A DNA stretch of 64,000 bases from Fibrobacter succinogenes (GCA_902762305.1 CACWNW010000004.1:1-64000); one strand, 5' to 3'. Counted from the first letter of the stretch, positions 7,084 to 18,597 are shown. The notes: generated by a model not told the origin, from the sequence alone. Numbers and translations are program-made.

Positions 7084-9165
7084 ATGAACTTCCGAATTGT
7101 TTACGATAAGCCGGGGCGAATCCGCTTTCGGGCGGGGGCCTATGCATTTGAACGAGTGCACGAATCGCGCATCCACAAGGCATGCGTGAGTGAACCTTAT
7201 GTCCAGAAAGCGGTAGTCCATTCGGAAAACGGCGGTATTTTGCTGGAATACGAAGACGGCTATCGTGAACAGGTGATTGATTTCGTCCGGAATCTGAATG
7301 TCGCAAATCTCCCCGAAAGCGAACCAGAAACGGAATACCAGCTTCAGGAACTCGATACGCGCTTCAAGAATCGGCTTGCGTTCATGATTGCGAGGCGCTA
7401 CCTTTCGAAGTTGCTGATTCCGGCCCCCATCCGCACGGTGCACCTGATTTACAGGGGCCTCAAGTTCGTGGCGAAGGGCCTGAACTGCCTTGGCGAAGGG
7501 AAACTCTCTGTCGAGGTGTTGGACGGAGCCGCCATCGGGGCGAGCATCCTGCAACGCAATTACGAATCGGCGGGGACCATCATGTTCTTGCTGAACGTAA
7601 GCAGCCTTCTGGAAGATTACACCAAGGCGCGCACCCGCACGGCCCTTACCGCAAGCCTTGCTGTGAAGGTGGACCGCGTGTGGGTTGTCCGCGAAGGCGT
7701 CGATGTCCAAGTTCGCATGCAGGACGTTCAGGTGGGCGATCTCGTGCGCGTGCGTTCCGGTAGCATGATCCCGGTAGATGGTTCCGTTGCCGAAGGTGAT
7801 GCGTTTGTGAACGAGGCGACCATGACGGGCGAATCGCAGGCGGTTCATAAGACTGTCGGGAAGTCCGTTTTTGCTGGCACCGTCGTGGACGAAGGCTCGA
7901 TTGTCGTGTCGGTACGAGCCGTGAGCGGCAATACCAAGATTCAGAAAATCATCGAGCTTATCGACCGCTCCGAAGACCTTAAGGCCTCTATCCAGAGCAG
8001 GGCCGAACGCCTTGCCGATGGAATCGTGCCGTTCAGTTTCCTCGGTTTCGGGCTCACGCTCTTGTTTACGCGCAACATCACCAAGGCGGTCTCGATCCTG
8101 ATGGTGGATTATTCTTGTGCCATCAAGCTTTCGACCCCGATTTCGGTGATTTCGGCACTTCGCGAGGCGGCCGACCGCAACATGACCGTAAAAGGTGGCA
8201 AGTATCTCGAAGAATTTGCGCTTGCCGACACGATTGTTTTCGACAAGACCGGAACGCTCACCAAGGCGGAACCGAAACTTGAACGCGTCATCCCGTTCGG
8301 CGACCGCAACGAAGAAGAGGTGCTTCGCATTGCAGCCTGCATCGAGGAACATTTCCCGCATAGCATGGCGCGCGCCATTGTGCGCGGGGCCGCCGAACGC
8401 GGAATCGACCACGAAGAAGAACATGCCGATGTCAAGTACATCGTGGCGCACGGAATTGCAACGACTCTCGACGGTGAACGCGCCGTTATCGGAAGCAAGC
8501 ATTTCGTGGTCGAAGACGAAAAAATTGCGGTGGGTGAGGCGGAACAGAAAAAGATTGATGAACTCGCCGGAGCCGCTTCCGTGATTTATCTGGCCATTGG
8601 CGGGAACCTCGCGGGCGTGCTTTGCATTAGCGATCCTCCGCGTGATGAGGCTGCCGAAGCCATCCGCATGCTCCGTGAACGTGGAATTAAGCATGTGGCG
8701 ATGATAACCGGCGATAGCCAGAAGGCTGCAGAACGAACCGCTCAGCTTTTGGGTATCGATACCTTTTTTGCGCAGGTGCTGCCCGAAGACAAGCATCGCT
8801 ATGTCGAAAAAATGAAGGCCGAAGGCCACCGCGTGATTATGGTGGGCGATGGAATCAACGATGCTCCCGCTTTGGCTGCGGCGAATGTGTCGGTCGCCAT
8901 GAGCGATGCGAGCGACATTGCCCGCGAAACAGCCGACGTGACCCTTCGCAGCGAAGACCTGCGCGACCTTGCGGAACTCCGTACGCTGAGCGTTCAACTC
9001 ATGGAACGCATCCAGGCGAATTACCGCTTTATCGTTGCCTTCAACACGTCGCTACTCGCGGCTGGCTTCTTCGGCTTGCTCGCCCCTTCAACTTCGGCCC
9101 TGCTGCACAATCTCTCGACCATGGGCATCTGCGCCAAGAGTATGACCGCATTGAAGCGGGTGTAA
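7084..9165 (+). CDS. P1B-type heavy-metal translocating ATPase
   Basis: 693 residues. Visible P-type ATPase landmarks are MTGES in the actuator domain, the phosphorylated Asp387 in DKTGTLT, an HP-like motif (HFPHSMARA), MITGDS and GDGINDAPALA. The N-terminus (residues 1-85) looks like an atypical heavy-metal-associated domain without CxxC. The usual CPC/SPC intramembrane metal motif is replaced by Ser344-Cys345-Ala346 in DYSCAIKLSTP, so the Pro that defines CPx ATPases is absent. This places it in a divergent subgroup whose metal I cannot state. It is translated with the small protein immediately upstream. Confidence 0.9.
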   Translation: MNFRIVYDKPGRIRFRAGAYAFERVHESRIHKACVSEPYVQKAVVHSENGGILLEYEDGYREQVIDFVRNLNVANLPESEPETEYQLQELDTRFKNRLAFMIARRYLSKLLIPAPIRTVHLIYRGLKFVAKGLNCLGEGKLSVEVLDGAAIGASILQRNYESAGTIMFLLNVSSLLEDYTKARTRTALTASLAVKVDRVWVVREGVDVQVRMQDVQVGDLVRVRSGSMIPVDGSVAEGDAFVNEATMTGESQAVHKTVGKSVFAGTVVDEGSIVVSVRAVSGNTKIQKIIELIDRSEDLKASIQSRAERLADGIVPFSFLGFGLTLLFTRNITKAVSILMVDYSCAIKLSTPISVISALREAADRNMTVKGGKYLEEFALADTIVFDKTGTLTKAEPKLERVIPFGDRNEEEVLRIAACIEEHFPHSMARAIVRGAAERGIDHEEEHADVKYIVAHGIATTLDGERAVIGSKHFVVEDEKIAVGEAEQKKIDELAGAASVIYLAIGGNLAGVLCISDPPRDEAAEAIRMLRERGIKHVAMITGDSQKAAERTAQLLGIDTFFAQVLPEDKHRYVEKMKAEGHRVIMVGDGINDAPALAAANVSVAMSDASDIARETADVTLRSEDLRDLAELRTLSVQLMERIQANYRFIVAFNTSLLAAGFFGLLAPSTSALLHNLSTMGICAKSMTALKRV

Positions 9166-9340
9166 AAAGCGAATGCCCATTTGGGGAAATTCGGAAAAGT
9201 GGTTTTAAGTTTGCTTAAAATCATGACCGAGACGTAGACATTGACGCCAAAGGCGTCCATCGAATACACTATCTGCAGGATTGATACAATCTATGGGGGA
9301 GAATATGCGTGATTTGAAGGTTTGTATTCAAGCTTTTTTC

Positions 9341-9348
9341 TATCTTTG
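9341..9348 (+). promoter_or_regulatory. TATCTTTG promoter box of lysS
   Basis: CTTTTTTCTATCTTTG lies 46 bp upstream of the lysS start codon. The same T-rich run plus TATMTTTG occurs before cimA, leuC and the giant repeat gene. No good TTGACA is found 17 bp upstream, but TTTG occurs at 9321-9324. Confidence 0.5.
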
Positions 9349-9393
9349 CATTGTTCAAAATTTCACGTGACTATGTCACAGGATTAGATAAAC

Positions 9394-10902
9394 ATGGCAA
9401 TGCAAGACATGAATGACCAGGTGCAGGCTCGTTTGGCGAAGCTTGCGAAGTTCAAGGAAATGGGCATCGAGGCCTATCCGCACAAGTTCAACCGCACGCA
9501 CGATTCCAAGATGCTCAAGGAAAACAAGGAAGCCCTGATGGCATCGGGCGAGGAAGTCGCTTTCGCGGGCCGCGTTGTTCGCTTCAACCGCAAGGGAAAG
9601 ATGTGCTTTATGCACCTGAAGGACCGCTATGGCCGCCTGCAGGTGGTTTGCGCCCGCGACGAGGTGGGCGAGGAGAACTACGAAGTCGTCAAGATGACCG
9701 ACCTCGGTGACTTTATCGGCGTAAACGGCTTCATGTTCGAGACGCAGACGGGCGAATACTCCGTGCACGTGAAGAAGGTGACGATGCTTTCCAAGGCCGT
9801 GCGCCCGCTTCCGGTGGCCAAGGAAAAGGTGGACGAAAACGGCAACAAGGTGGTGTTCAACGAATTTGCCGACGTGGATACCCGCTACCGTCAGCGTTAC
9901 ATTGACATGGCCTTGAACGATGATGTGAAGGACGTGTTCATCAAGCGTTTCAAGATTCTGCAGGCTATCCGCGAATACCTCATCGAAAAGGGATTCATCG
10001 AAGTCGAAACTCCAACGCTGCAACCGATTTATGGCGGCGCGAACGCCCGTCCGTTCACCACGCACCACAACGCCTGCGACATGACGCTCTACCTGCGCGT
10101 GGCTCCGGAACTCTACCTGAAGCGCTGCATCGTGGGCGGCATGGAAAAGGTTTTCGAATTCTCCAAGAACTTCCGTAACGAAGGCATGGACCGTACCCAC
10201 AGCCCGGAATTCACCGGCCTCGAGTTCTACGAAGCCTACGCCGACTACAACGACATGATGGTCCACTTCGAGAACATCTACGAACGCGCATGCATTGCGG
10301 CGAACGGCACTACCAAGATTGACTACCAGGGCAAGGAAATAGACTTCAAGGCTCCGTGGCCCCGTTACAGCATGATCGAGGCTATCGAGAAGTTCGGCGG
10401 TCTCAAGGTGAACGAGATGAGCGACGACGACATCAAGAACAAGATGGAAGAACTCGGCGGCCACCTCGACGGCGAATTCAGCCGCGGCCGCGGTATCCTC
10501 GAACTGTTCGAGCTCACCGTGGAAGACAAGCTCATCCAGCCGACGTTCATCAAGGACATGCCGACCGAGAGCACCCCGCTCTGCAAGAAGCACCGCACCA
10601 TCGAAGGGCTCATCGAACAGTTCGAGCCCTACGCTAACGGATGGGAGCTGGGCAACGCCTATACCGAACTTAACGACCCCATCCGTCAGCGTGAGCTCCT
10701 GGAAGACCAGGTGCGCCGCGGCCGCGGTGGCGAAGGTGAAACGCACCCGATGGACGAAAACTTCATGCACGCGATCGAGTCCGGCCTGCCTCCTACCGGC
10801 GGTGTCGGTTTCGGCATCGACCGCATGGTCATGCTCCTTACGAACCAGCAGACCATCCGCGACGTGCAGTTGTTCCCGCTGATGAAGCCGGAGACCTGCT
10901 AA
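9394..10902 (+). CDS. lysS: Lysyl-tRNA synthetase, class II
   Basis: 502 residues, the normal length for bacterial LysS. An N-terminal OB-fold anticodon-binding domain (about residues 55-150) is followed by the class II core. Motif 2 is seen as FRNEGMDRTHSPEF around residue 260 and motif 3 as GVGFGIDRMVMLL around residue 470. It charges tRNA-Lys in the cytoplasm. The next gene (lolC) starts 3 bp after its stop, so lysS-lolC-lolD-clpC probably form one transcription unit. Confidence 0.97.
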   Translation: MAMQDMNDQVQARLAKLAKFKEMGIEAYPHKFNRTHDSKMLKENKEALMASGEEVAFAGRVVRFNRKGKMCFMHLKDRYGRLQVVCARDEVGEENYEVVKMTDLGDFIGVNGFMFETQTGEYSVHVKKVTMLSKAVRPLPVAKEKVDENGNKVVFNEFADVDTRYRQRYIDMALNDDVKDVFIKRFKILQAIREYLIEKGFIEVETPTLQPIYGGANARPFTTHHNACDMTLYLRVAPELYLKRCIVGGMEKVFEFSKNFRNEGMDRTHSPEFTGLEFYEAYADYNDMMVHFENIYERACIAANGTTKIDYQGKEIDFKAPWPRYSMIEAIEKFGGLKVNEMSDDDIKNKMEELGGHLDGEFSRGRGILELFELTVEDKLIQPTFIKDMPTESTPLCKKHRTIEGLIEQFEPYANGWELGNAYTELNDPIRQRELLEDQVRRGRGGEGETHPMDENFMHAIESGLPPTGGVGFGIDRMVMLLTNQQTIRDVQLFPLMKPETC

Positions 10903-10905
10903 AAG

Positions 10906-12136
10906 ATGAACAAACTGGAATGGCTTATCGCTTGGCGCTACCTGGGGGCTCAACGCAAGAGTCTCTTCGTATCGCTTATCGGCATTTTCAGTATGCTCGG
11001 CGTGAGTATCGGCGTGTTCGCGCTGGTGGTCGCCCTTGCCGCGGTTAACGGTTTCGAGGAAGAAGTCACCGCCCAGATGATAGGGAAGGACGCCCACCTC
11101 GAAATCATGGGGTACAATGGCGAACCGATTGCTAACTACGACAGCCTCATCAACGAGGCGAGAACCCGCGAATCTAGCATCGTGTCGTCTTCGCCGTTCA
11201 TCATCTACAAGGTGGGCATCAGCTCCAAGAAGGTGAACGACGGTATCGTGATTTACGGTATCGATCCCGCGACGGCGAAGGAAGTGACCGACATTCACAA
11301 GTACATCAAGTGGGGCGAGTATTCCGTCGACAGTCTCGAAGATTTGACGGGCAAGGTCCGCCCGGGGATCATCCTCGGTTCGGGGCTTGCGAACCGCCTG
11401 CGCGTGGTCGTGGGCGACAAGCTCGTGCTCCAGCTTTTCCAGAGTCCGGACGAGGCCCTCGGCTCGGGTCCCAAGATGATGATGTGCGTGGTTAGCGGCA
11501 TCTTCGAGACGGGCACTTACGAATACGACGGGAACCTCGCGTACATCGGCCTTGCCGAATTGCAAAAGCTGCTCGGTATGGGCAATGCGGTCACGGGTAT
11601 CCAGTTCCGCATCAAGGACCACTGGCAGGCGGGCGATGTTGCTGTCCGCATGCATGATTGGCTTAGGTACCCGTATTACGCGATGGACTGGAAGTCGAAG
11701 AATATCACGCTCCTCAAGTGGATGAACTACGAGAAGTTCATCGTGGCGGCGGTCATCTGCCTCATCATCCTCGTGGCGGCGTTCAACATCATCAGCTCCC
11801 TCCGACAAGACGAAGGAAATCGGCATCCTGCGCAGCATGGGCTTCAGCAAGGCGGGCATCATGCGCGTGTTTATGCTCATGGGCAGCTTCATCGGCGTGG
11901 GCGGTACGATTGTGGGTGGAACCATCGGTCTCGTGCTCTGCAAGTTGCAGGAGGCCTACCACTTCATCACGCTTCCGGGCGATGTCTACGTGATTCCCTA
12001 TTTCCCGATTTCTGTGCACCTGGTCGATGTCGTTCTTATTTTCGTTATTGGCATTGCGCTTTGCGTGCTGGCGACGCTGTTGCCGGCCTGGAAGGCGAGC
12101 AGGCTTGACCCCGTAGGAGCGATTAGGCATGAGTAG
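10906..12136 (+). pseudogene. lolC: LolC/LolE-family lipoprotein-releasing permease, frameshifted
   Basis: The reading frame from ATG 10906 encodes an FtsX/LolC-type permease (N-terminal helix, periplasmic domain, then a second hydrophobic segment VICLIILVAAFNIISSL). After TCC CTC near 11802 the family sequence DKTKEIGILRSMGFSKAG continues in the +1 frame from 11804 to the stop at 12136, while the original frame runs on as nonsense. Relatives have a few residues between the SSL and DKTKEI positions, and these are also missing, which looks more like a small deletion (about 14 nt) than a single-base slip. LolCDE extracts lipoproteins from the inner membrane and is normally essential, so an assembly error is quite possible. 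It overlaps lolD by 8 bp. Confidence 0.85.
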
Positions 12137-12809
12137 TTTATTGCAGACAGTCGACCTCCGCCGCGTTTTCTCCGAGACGGGAGAAAAGCTCGAAATATTG
12201 AAGGGCGTAAATTTCGCGATGGAAGAAGGCGAACTCGTGGCGCTCACGGGTTCTTCGGGTTCCGGCAAGTCGACGTTCCTCAACCTGGTTGGGATGCTCG
12301 ATACCCCGACTTCCGGCGAAATCCTCTTCAAGGGCAAGGCCCTTTCGAAGTTCAATAGCGAAGAGCGCGATGAATACCACCGCTTCAAGGTGGGTTTCGT
12401 GTTCCAGTTCCACCACCTGCTCAGCGAATTTACCGCCATCGAGAACGTGTGCGTCCCGGGCCGTATTGCGGGCAAGTCCGACAAGGAATGCCGCGAACGC
12501 GCCGAGATGCTCCTGGAAACGGTGGGCCTTAAGGAACGCCTTAAGCATCTGCCGCGCGAACTCAGCGGCGGTGAACGCCAGCGTATCGCGATTGCGCGTG
12601 CGCTCATGAACAACCCGGATTTGGTGCTGGCCGACGAACCGAGCGGCAACCTCGACGAGGCGAATTCCGCGAAGCTGAACGAACTTTTCGGTGAACTCAA
12701 CGAGATGTTCAAGCAGGCCTTCTTGATCGTGACGCACGACGAGAAACTGGCGAGCTTCGCAAGGCGCCGCGTGGTGATGCATAACGGATTGATTCAGGAT
12801 ATCGGATAG
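12129..12809 (+). CDS. lolD: Lipoprotein-releasing system ATP-binding protein
   Basis: 226 residues. Walker A is GSSGSGKST (Lys47), the signature is LSGGERQRIAIARAL and Walker B is LVLADEPSGNLD, with the switch His in VTHDEKL. Length and the MacB/LolD-type signature fit the ATPase of the LolCDE complex, which powers release of outer-membrane lipoproteins. It starts inside the last codons of the permease gene (ATGAG overlap), implying translational coupling. Lipoproteins are abundant in this window, consistent with a busy Lol pathway. Confidence 0.95.
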   Translation: MSSLLQTVDLRRVFSETGEKLEILKGVNFAMEEGELVALTGSSGSGKSTFLNLVGMLDTPTSGEILFKGKALSKFNSEERDEYHRFKVGFVFQFHHLLSEFTAIENVCVPGRIAGKSDKECRERAEMLLETVGLKERLKHLPRELSGGERQRIAIARALMNNPDLVLADEPSGNLDEANSAKLNELFGELNEMFKQAFLIVTHDEKLASFARRRVVMHNGLIQDIG

Positions 12810-12819
12810 GAGATTTGGT

Positions 12820-15330
<2,511 letters not shown>

Positions 15331-15332
15331 TT

Positions 15333-15392
15333 AGTAGTGTGTGATGTGTAATGAAATTAATTTCACATTACACACTACACATTCCACATTTT
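15333..15392. repeat. GTGTAATG/CACATTACAC inverted repeat after clpC
   Basis: The left arm (AGTGTGTGATGTGTAATG) and right arm (CACATTACACACTACAC) pair imperfectly around AAATTAATTT, followed by ATTCCACATTTTTT. A closely related inverted repeat occurs upstream of the SOD gene at 31850-31916. It can act as a terminator for clpC because of the trailing T-run. A TATATTTA box for adk begins at 15394. Confidence 0.6.
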
Positions 15393-15441
15393 TTATATTT
15401 ACACGCAAATTTTTAACAACACACAACCCAAGAGGTTAACA

Positions 15442-16095
15442 ATGGCTAAAATTCCTGCAGTTCTTATCTTCGGCGCACCGGGTTCCGGAAAGGGTACCGT
15501 CGGCGCGAAGCTCGCTGCTACCACTTCCCTCAAGCACATTTCCACGGGCGACATCTTCCGTGGCATTGCGCCTTCCAGCGAATCCGGCAAGCTCCTCGCT
15601 TCTTACTCCAGCAAGGGCCTGCTCGTTCCGGACGAAGCCACTGTCGAAATTTTCGGCCGCTTCATCGAAGGCCTCGTGAATACGAACAAGGTCAACCCGG
15701 ATAAGGACACCCTCCTCCTCGATGGTATTCCCCGCACGGTTGCCCAGGTCAAGCTCATCGAATCCGTCGTCGACGTGAAGCACATTTTTGTGCTCGACAT
15801 CAAGGACGAGAAGACTATCGTGGCCCGCCTCCTCAACCGCGCCAAGATCGAAGGCCGCAAGGACGACGCCGACGAAGCCGTTATCAAGAACCGCCTCAAG
15901 GTGTACAAGGAATCCACCGCCAAGGTGCTCGGCAAGTACAGCAAGTCCATCATCAGCCGCATCAACGGCGACAACACCCCGGACGAAGTGTTCTGCGACA
16001 CCCTCGCTGCCTACGTGAAGTTCTGCAAGGCTTCTGCCAAGAAGCCCGCTGCCAAGAAGTGCGGCTGCAAAAAGGCTTGCAAGAAAGCCAAGTAA
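15442..16095 (+). CDS. adk: Adenylate kinase
   Basis: 217 residues. The P-loop GAPGSGKGT is at the N-terminus, then STGDIFRG (AMP site), LLLDGIPRT (usually DGFPRT) and an RxxxRxDD-like lid, which is short with no zinc-finger insert. It interconverts ATP, ADP and AMP in the cytoplasm. The C-terminal 20 residues are an unusual Lys/Cys-rich tail (SAKKPAAKKCGCKKACKK) not found in standard Adk. The start follows AAGAGG. The gene is flanked by the clpC-side repeat and a strong bidirectional terminator. Confidence 0.9.
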   Translation: MAKIPAVLIFGAPGSGKGTVGAKLAATTSLKHISTGDIFRGIAPSSESGKLLASYSSKGLLVPDEATVEIFGRFIEGLVNTNKVNPDKDTLLLDGIPRTVAQVKLIESVVDVKHIFVLDIKDEKTIVARLLNRAKIEGRKDDADEAVIKNRLKVYKESTAKVLGKYSKSIISRINGDNTPDEVFCDTLAAYVKFCKASAKKPAAKKCGCKKACKKAK

Positions 16096-16130
16096 GGCGA
16101 GCGTCGCGACGGCGACTAGGTAAAGCCTAT

Positions 16131-16164
16131 AAAAGTCCCCGACTCGACCGAGTTGGGGACTTTT
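16131..16164. terminator. Bidirectional terminator between adk and the Rpn-like gene
   Basis: AAAAGTCCCCGACTC-GACC-GAGTTGGGGACTTTT is a near-perfect 15-bp stem with A-run and T-run on either side. It therefore serves both converging genes. Confidence 0.9.
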
Positions 16165-16175
16165 GGCATTTAGAA

Positions 16176-17138
16176 TTACAGTTTTCCGAGATCGCGAAGT
16201 ATCTTCTCGTACTTGTCAGCACGAGCTTTTTCTTCGTCAGCACGGGCTTTCGCTGCATCAGCTTGCTTCTGAATTTCATTTGCTCGTGCTTCCGCTGCAT
16301 CGGCTTGCTTCTGAATTTCATTTGCTCGTGCTTCCGCTGCATCGGCTTGCTTCTGAATTTCATTTGCTCGTGCTTCCGCTGCATCGGCCAACTTCTGGAT
16401 TTCGTCTGCATGTTCAATCGCCTCAAAGAGGCGATTTTCTGCATCGTCTGCACGCTGGCGTTCAAGGTCAACGGCGATGTCTATTTCCTCTTGCCATGTC
16501 ATGTAGCGTATCCTCGTTTCGTTGTCTGTCTGGTACCACTTCACCAGCCTGTCGATATTCTCGGTTTCCGGGGAAATCGGCTTGCTGGTGGCGAAATACT
16601 CCAGGTATTCCCTGATGGATTTCTCGGCGACCTCGCGGTACTTTTTAAAGATATAAAAATTTTTGAAGGAGAGGTCTCCCATCTCTATTTTCGGGTCGTC
16701 GGCTTCAAGATTTTTGAACCTGTACACGGCACGGCCATGCCCGAAAATGTCTTCGGGACAAATAAAGATGATATAGAGTTCCTTCAGGTTGTAGTATTTT
16801 TCGCCCTTGTTCAGGGCCTCGCTGTCGCACATGGCCTGGTAGTAACGGGCGCGTTTCGGGATGTCCTTGGTATCTTCCATCTGCATCTCGATGTCGAAAC
16901 TGCGGATGACCTCTCCGTCGGGGCCAGTTTCTTTTGTGAATACGTCGTAGCGGATTCCCTTGAAGACCGGGCTGACGTCAATCGTCTTTTCCGGCTCGGG
17001 TTCGCGTAGTTCGTGAATCTTTATGCCGAGAACTGCCTCCAAGAAGGGCTTGGCAATCTCCTTGTGGCTGAACACCATGGCAAACATGAACCTGTTTGTA
17101 ATGGGCAGTTCTTCGAACGGCACGCGGTTTCTTTCCAT
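16176..17138 (-). CDS. Rpn/PD-(D/E)XK nuclease-family protein with tandem-repeat coiled coil
   Basis: 320 residues from the ATG preceded by AAAGGAAA. The first 230 residues match the Rpn-like PD-(D/E)XK family often annotated as transposase-derived: TNRFMFAMVF near the start, KGIRYDVFTK, and SFDIEMQ with the candidate catalytic Glu. The last 80 residues are a coiled coil built from a 14-residue unit (ADAAEARANEIQKQ, exactly two heptads) repeated about three times plus degenerate copies; in DNA this is a 42-bp tandem repeat at about 16254-16400. Rpn proteins promote RecA-independent recombination in E. coli; here activity is not proven. The repeat number is likely to vary between strains. Confidence 0.8.
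   Translation of the reverse strand: MERNRVPFEELPITNRFMFAMVFSHKEIAKPFLEAVLGIKIHELREPEPEKTIDVSPVFKGIRYDVFTKETGPDGEVIRSFDIEMQMEDTKDIPKRARYYQAMCDSEALNKGEKYYNLKELYIIFICPEDIFGHGRAVYRFKNLEADDPKIEMGDLSFKNFYIFKKYREVAEKSIREYLEYFATSKPISPETENIDRLVKWYQTDNETRIRYMTWQEEIDIAVDLERQRADDAENRLFEAIEHADEIQKLADAAEARANEIQKQADAAEARANEIQKQADAAEARANEIQKQADAAKARADEEKARADKYEKILRDLGKL
16254..16400 (-). repeat. 42-bp tandem repeat inside the Rpn-like gene
   Basis: About three and a half copies of a unit containing GCATCGGCTTGCTTCTGAAT and then TTCATTTGCTCGTGCTTCCG (plus strand), almost identical to each other. It encodes two coiled-coil heptads per unit, so expansion or contraction keeps both frame and heptad phase. Confidence 0.9.
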
Positions 17139-17387
17139 TTGGTTTCCTTTCCGCCGGACTGCGCCGACGGGGATAGGCGACATCCCGGAATTGGAATGCC
17201 CCTATCCTTAAAACGATTTCGCGGCCAAAATCAGCCGAAAAAGTTTGTTTACGTAGCGTTTTTTACAAAAAATGCTTAATGGAATAAGCAAATCTTTATG
17301 AAAATTGCTTGTTTGATTAAGCAAAATTATGTATGGGGTAGATAAGACTATTTTCTATATTTCCTTGAAAAGGAAGTTGGAGGATAT

Positions 17388-18597
17388 ATGATATACGAAA
17401 CTACACGCTTTTGCGGAAAAGTTGAGTTATCCACTATGTGGAAGAGATTTGTATTGACCACGGCATTCGCCTGCCTGTTCCTTGTTCTTGCAGCTTGCGA
17501 TGACGATGAAAGTAGTTTTGTCCGTCCCCGGTGACGATTCGTCTTCCAGTAGCGTCATCCTGAGCGGTAGCGAAGGATCCAGTCCTTCATCTTGTTCCGG
17601 CACAGACAATAAATCTAGTAGCAGTACGAAGTCTTCTGGCAGCGTCACACCGAAGTCGAGCGAATCAGCGAAGTCTTCTTCTTCTGTCATCCCCGCCTCG
17701 AGCGGGCGGACAGCACTTGACGATTCATCGTCTAGTGCGCATGGCCACCAAGGTGGGGATCTCCAGTCCTCTTCAAGCAAAAAAGAATCCAGTAGCAGTG
17801 CAAAATCTTCCAGCAGCTCTGCGAAATCCAGCAGCAGCGCGAAATCGAGTTCTAGCGTCACACAACAGTCCAGCAGCAGTGAATATGTGCCGTTTGACCA
17901 CTCTAAGGCTTTAGCTGAAGATTGGCGTATAGGTGAAAATCGTTATAAGACATTCACGGATCCGCGTAATGGCCGTAGCTATTACTATATAACAATAACG
18001 GGGCATCCGTTAACAGGAACCGGTAATGTGTCTGTGACCGTGATGGCAGAAAACTTGAATATCGGCGAGATGGTGCTCGGCGAAAACGACCAGAACGACG
18101 ATTCCAAAATCGAACGCTACTGCTACAACAATGATACTACCAAGTGCGATGAATTCGGTGGCCTCTACCAGTGGGCCGAGATGATGCAGCTGCCGAGCCG
18201 CTGCAATACTGAAAGTTGTGCCGATTTGATCCAGCCGAACCACCAAGGAATCTGTCCCGATGGTTGGAGGCTGTTTACATATGAAGATTATATTGTAGTT
18301 CGTACAGCCGAAGGAAATGATGATGGCATCAAGGGCTTGCGTTCAATGCATGGTTTTAGCGGAACGAATAGCAGCGGATTCTCCCTGACCGGAGCGGGTC
18401 AGAGAACGAAAAAGGGTGGGTTTGATCGTTTGAAAAAAACTGTTTATTGGTTTTATCCGCAAGAACATGAATATGATGAAAAATTGTATGTACGTAACGG
18501 GTATATATCTGCGGTAACGGATCATACCCCGTCTGCAGATGATGGGGATGAAAAAGTTTTTGGCTTCTCCGTCCGCTGTACTAAACTAGAAGAATAA
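17388..18597 (+). pseudogene. FISUMP-domain lipoprotein with frameshift after the lipobox
   Basis: From the ATG after GGAGG at 17388 (or an internal ATG at 17436) the frame encodes a lipoprotein signal peptide ending LAAC-DDDESS and then stops near 17532. The Ser-rich linker and the C-terminal Fibrobacter major paralogous domain (TNGxxYxW-like GGLYQWAEMMQLP, ICPDGWRLFTYEDY, FGFSVRC end) continue in the +1 frame to 18597. A single inserted base or a two-base loss between about 17500 and 17530 would explain it. The linker DNA contains copies of dispersed intergenic repeats. Intact, it would be a surface lipoprotein of unknown function. Sequencing error versus true mutation cannot be decided here. 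Confidence 0.8.
17554..17769 (+). repeat. Dispersed repeats embedded in the Ser-rich linker coding region
   Basis: GTCATCCTGAGCGGTAGCGA then AGGATCCAGTCC (17554-17586) matches the intergenic repeats at 27828, 37119 and 41623. TGTCATCCCCGCC (17685) and GTGGGGATCTCC (17753-17764) match the hairpin repeat at 27974-28004. Here both are translated, giving SVILSGSEGSS and SVIPASSGR. Confidence 0.7.

Noticed and set aside
6826-8997. 723-codon antisense frame across the metal ATPase
   Set aside because: The sense strand has all P-type ATPase motifs; the antisense frame has none of any family.
9376-11943. 855-codon antisense frame across lysS and lolC
   Set aside because: Shadow of well-conserved sense genes caused by GC-rich third positions.
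16254-16400. CRISPR-like or minisatellite array
   Set aside because: Coding tandem repeat in frame with a coiled coil, no spacers.
17184-17387. Divergent operator at GGGGATAGG...CCCTATCC upstream of the Rpn-like gene
   Set aside because: The inverted repeat is short and widely spaced; I could not link it to a promoter.
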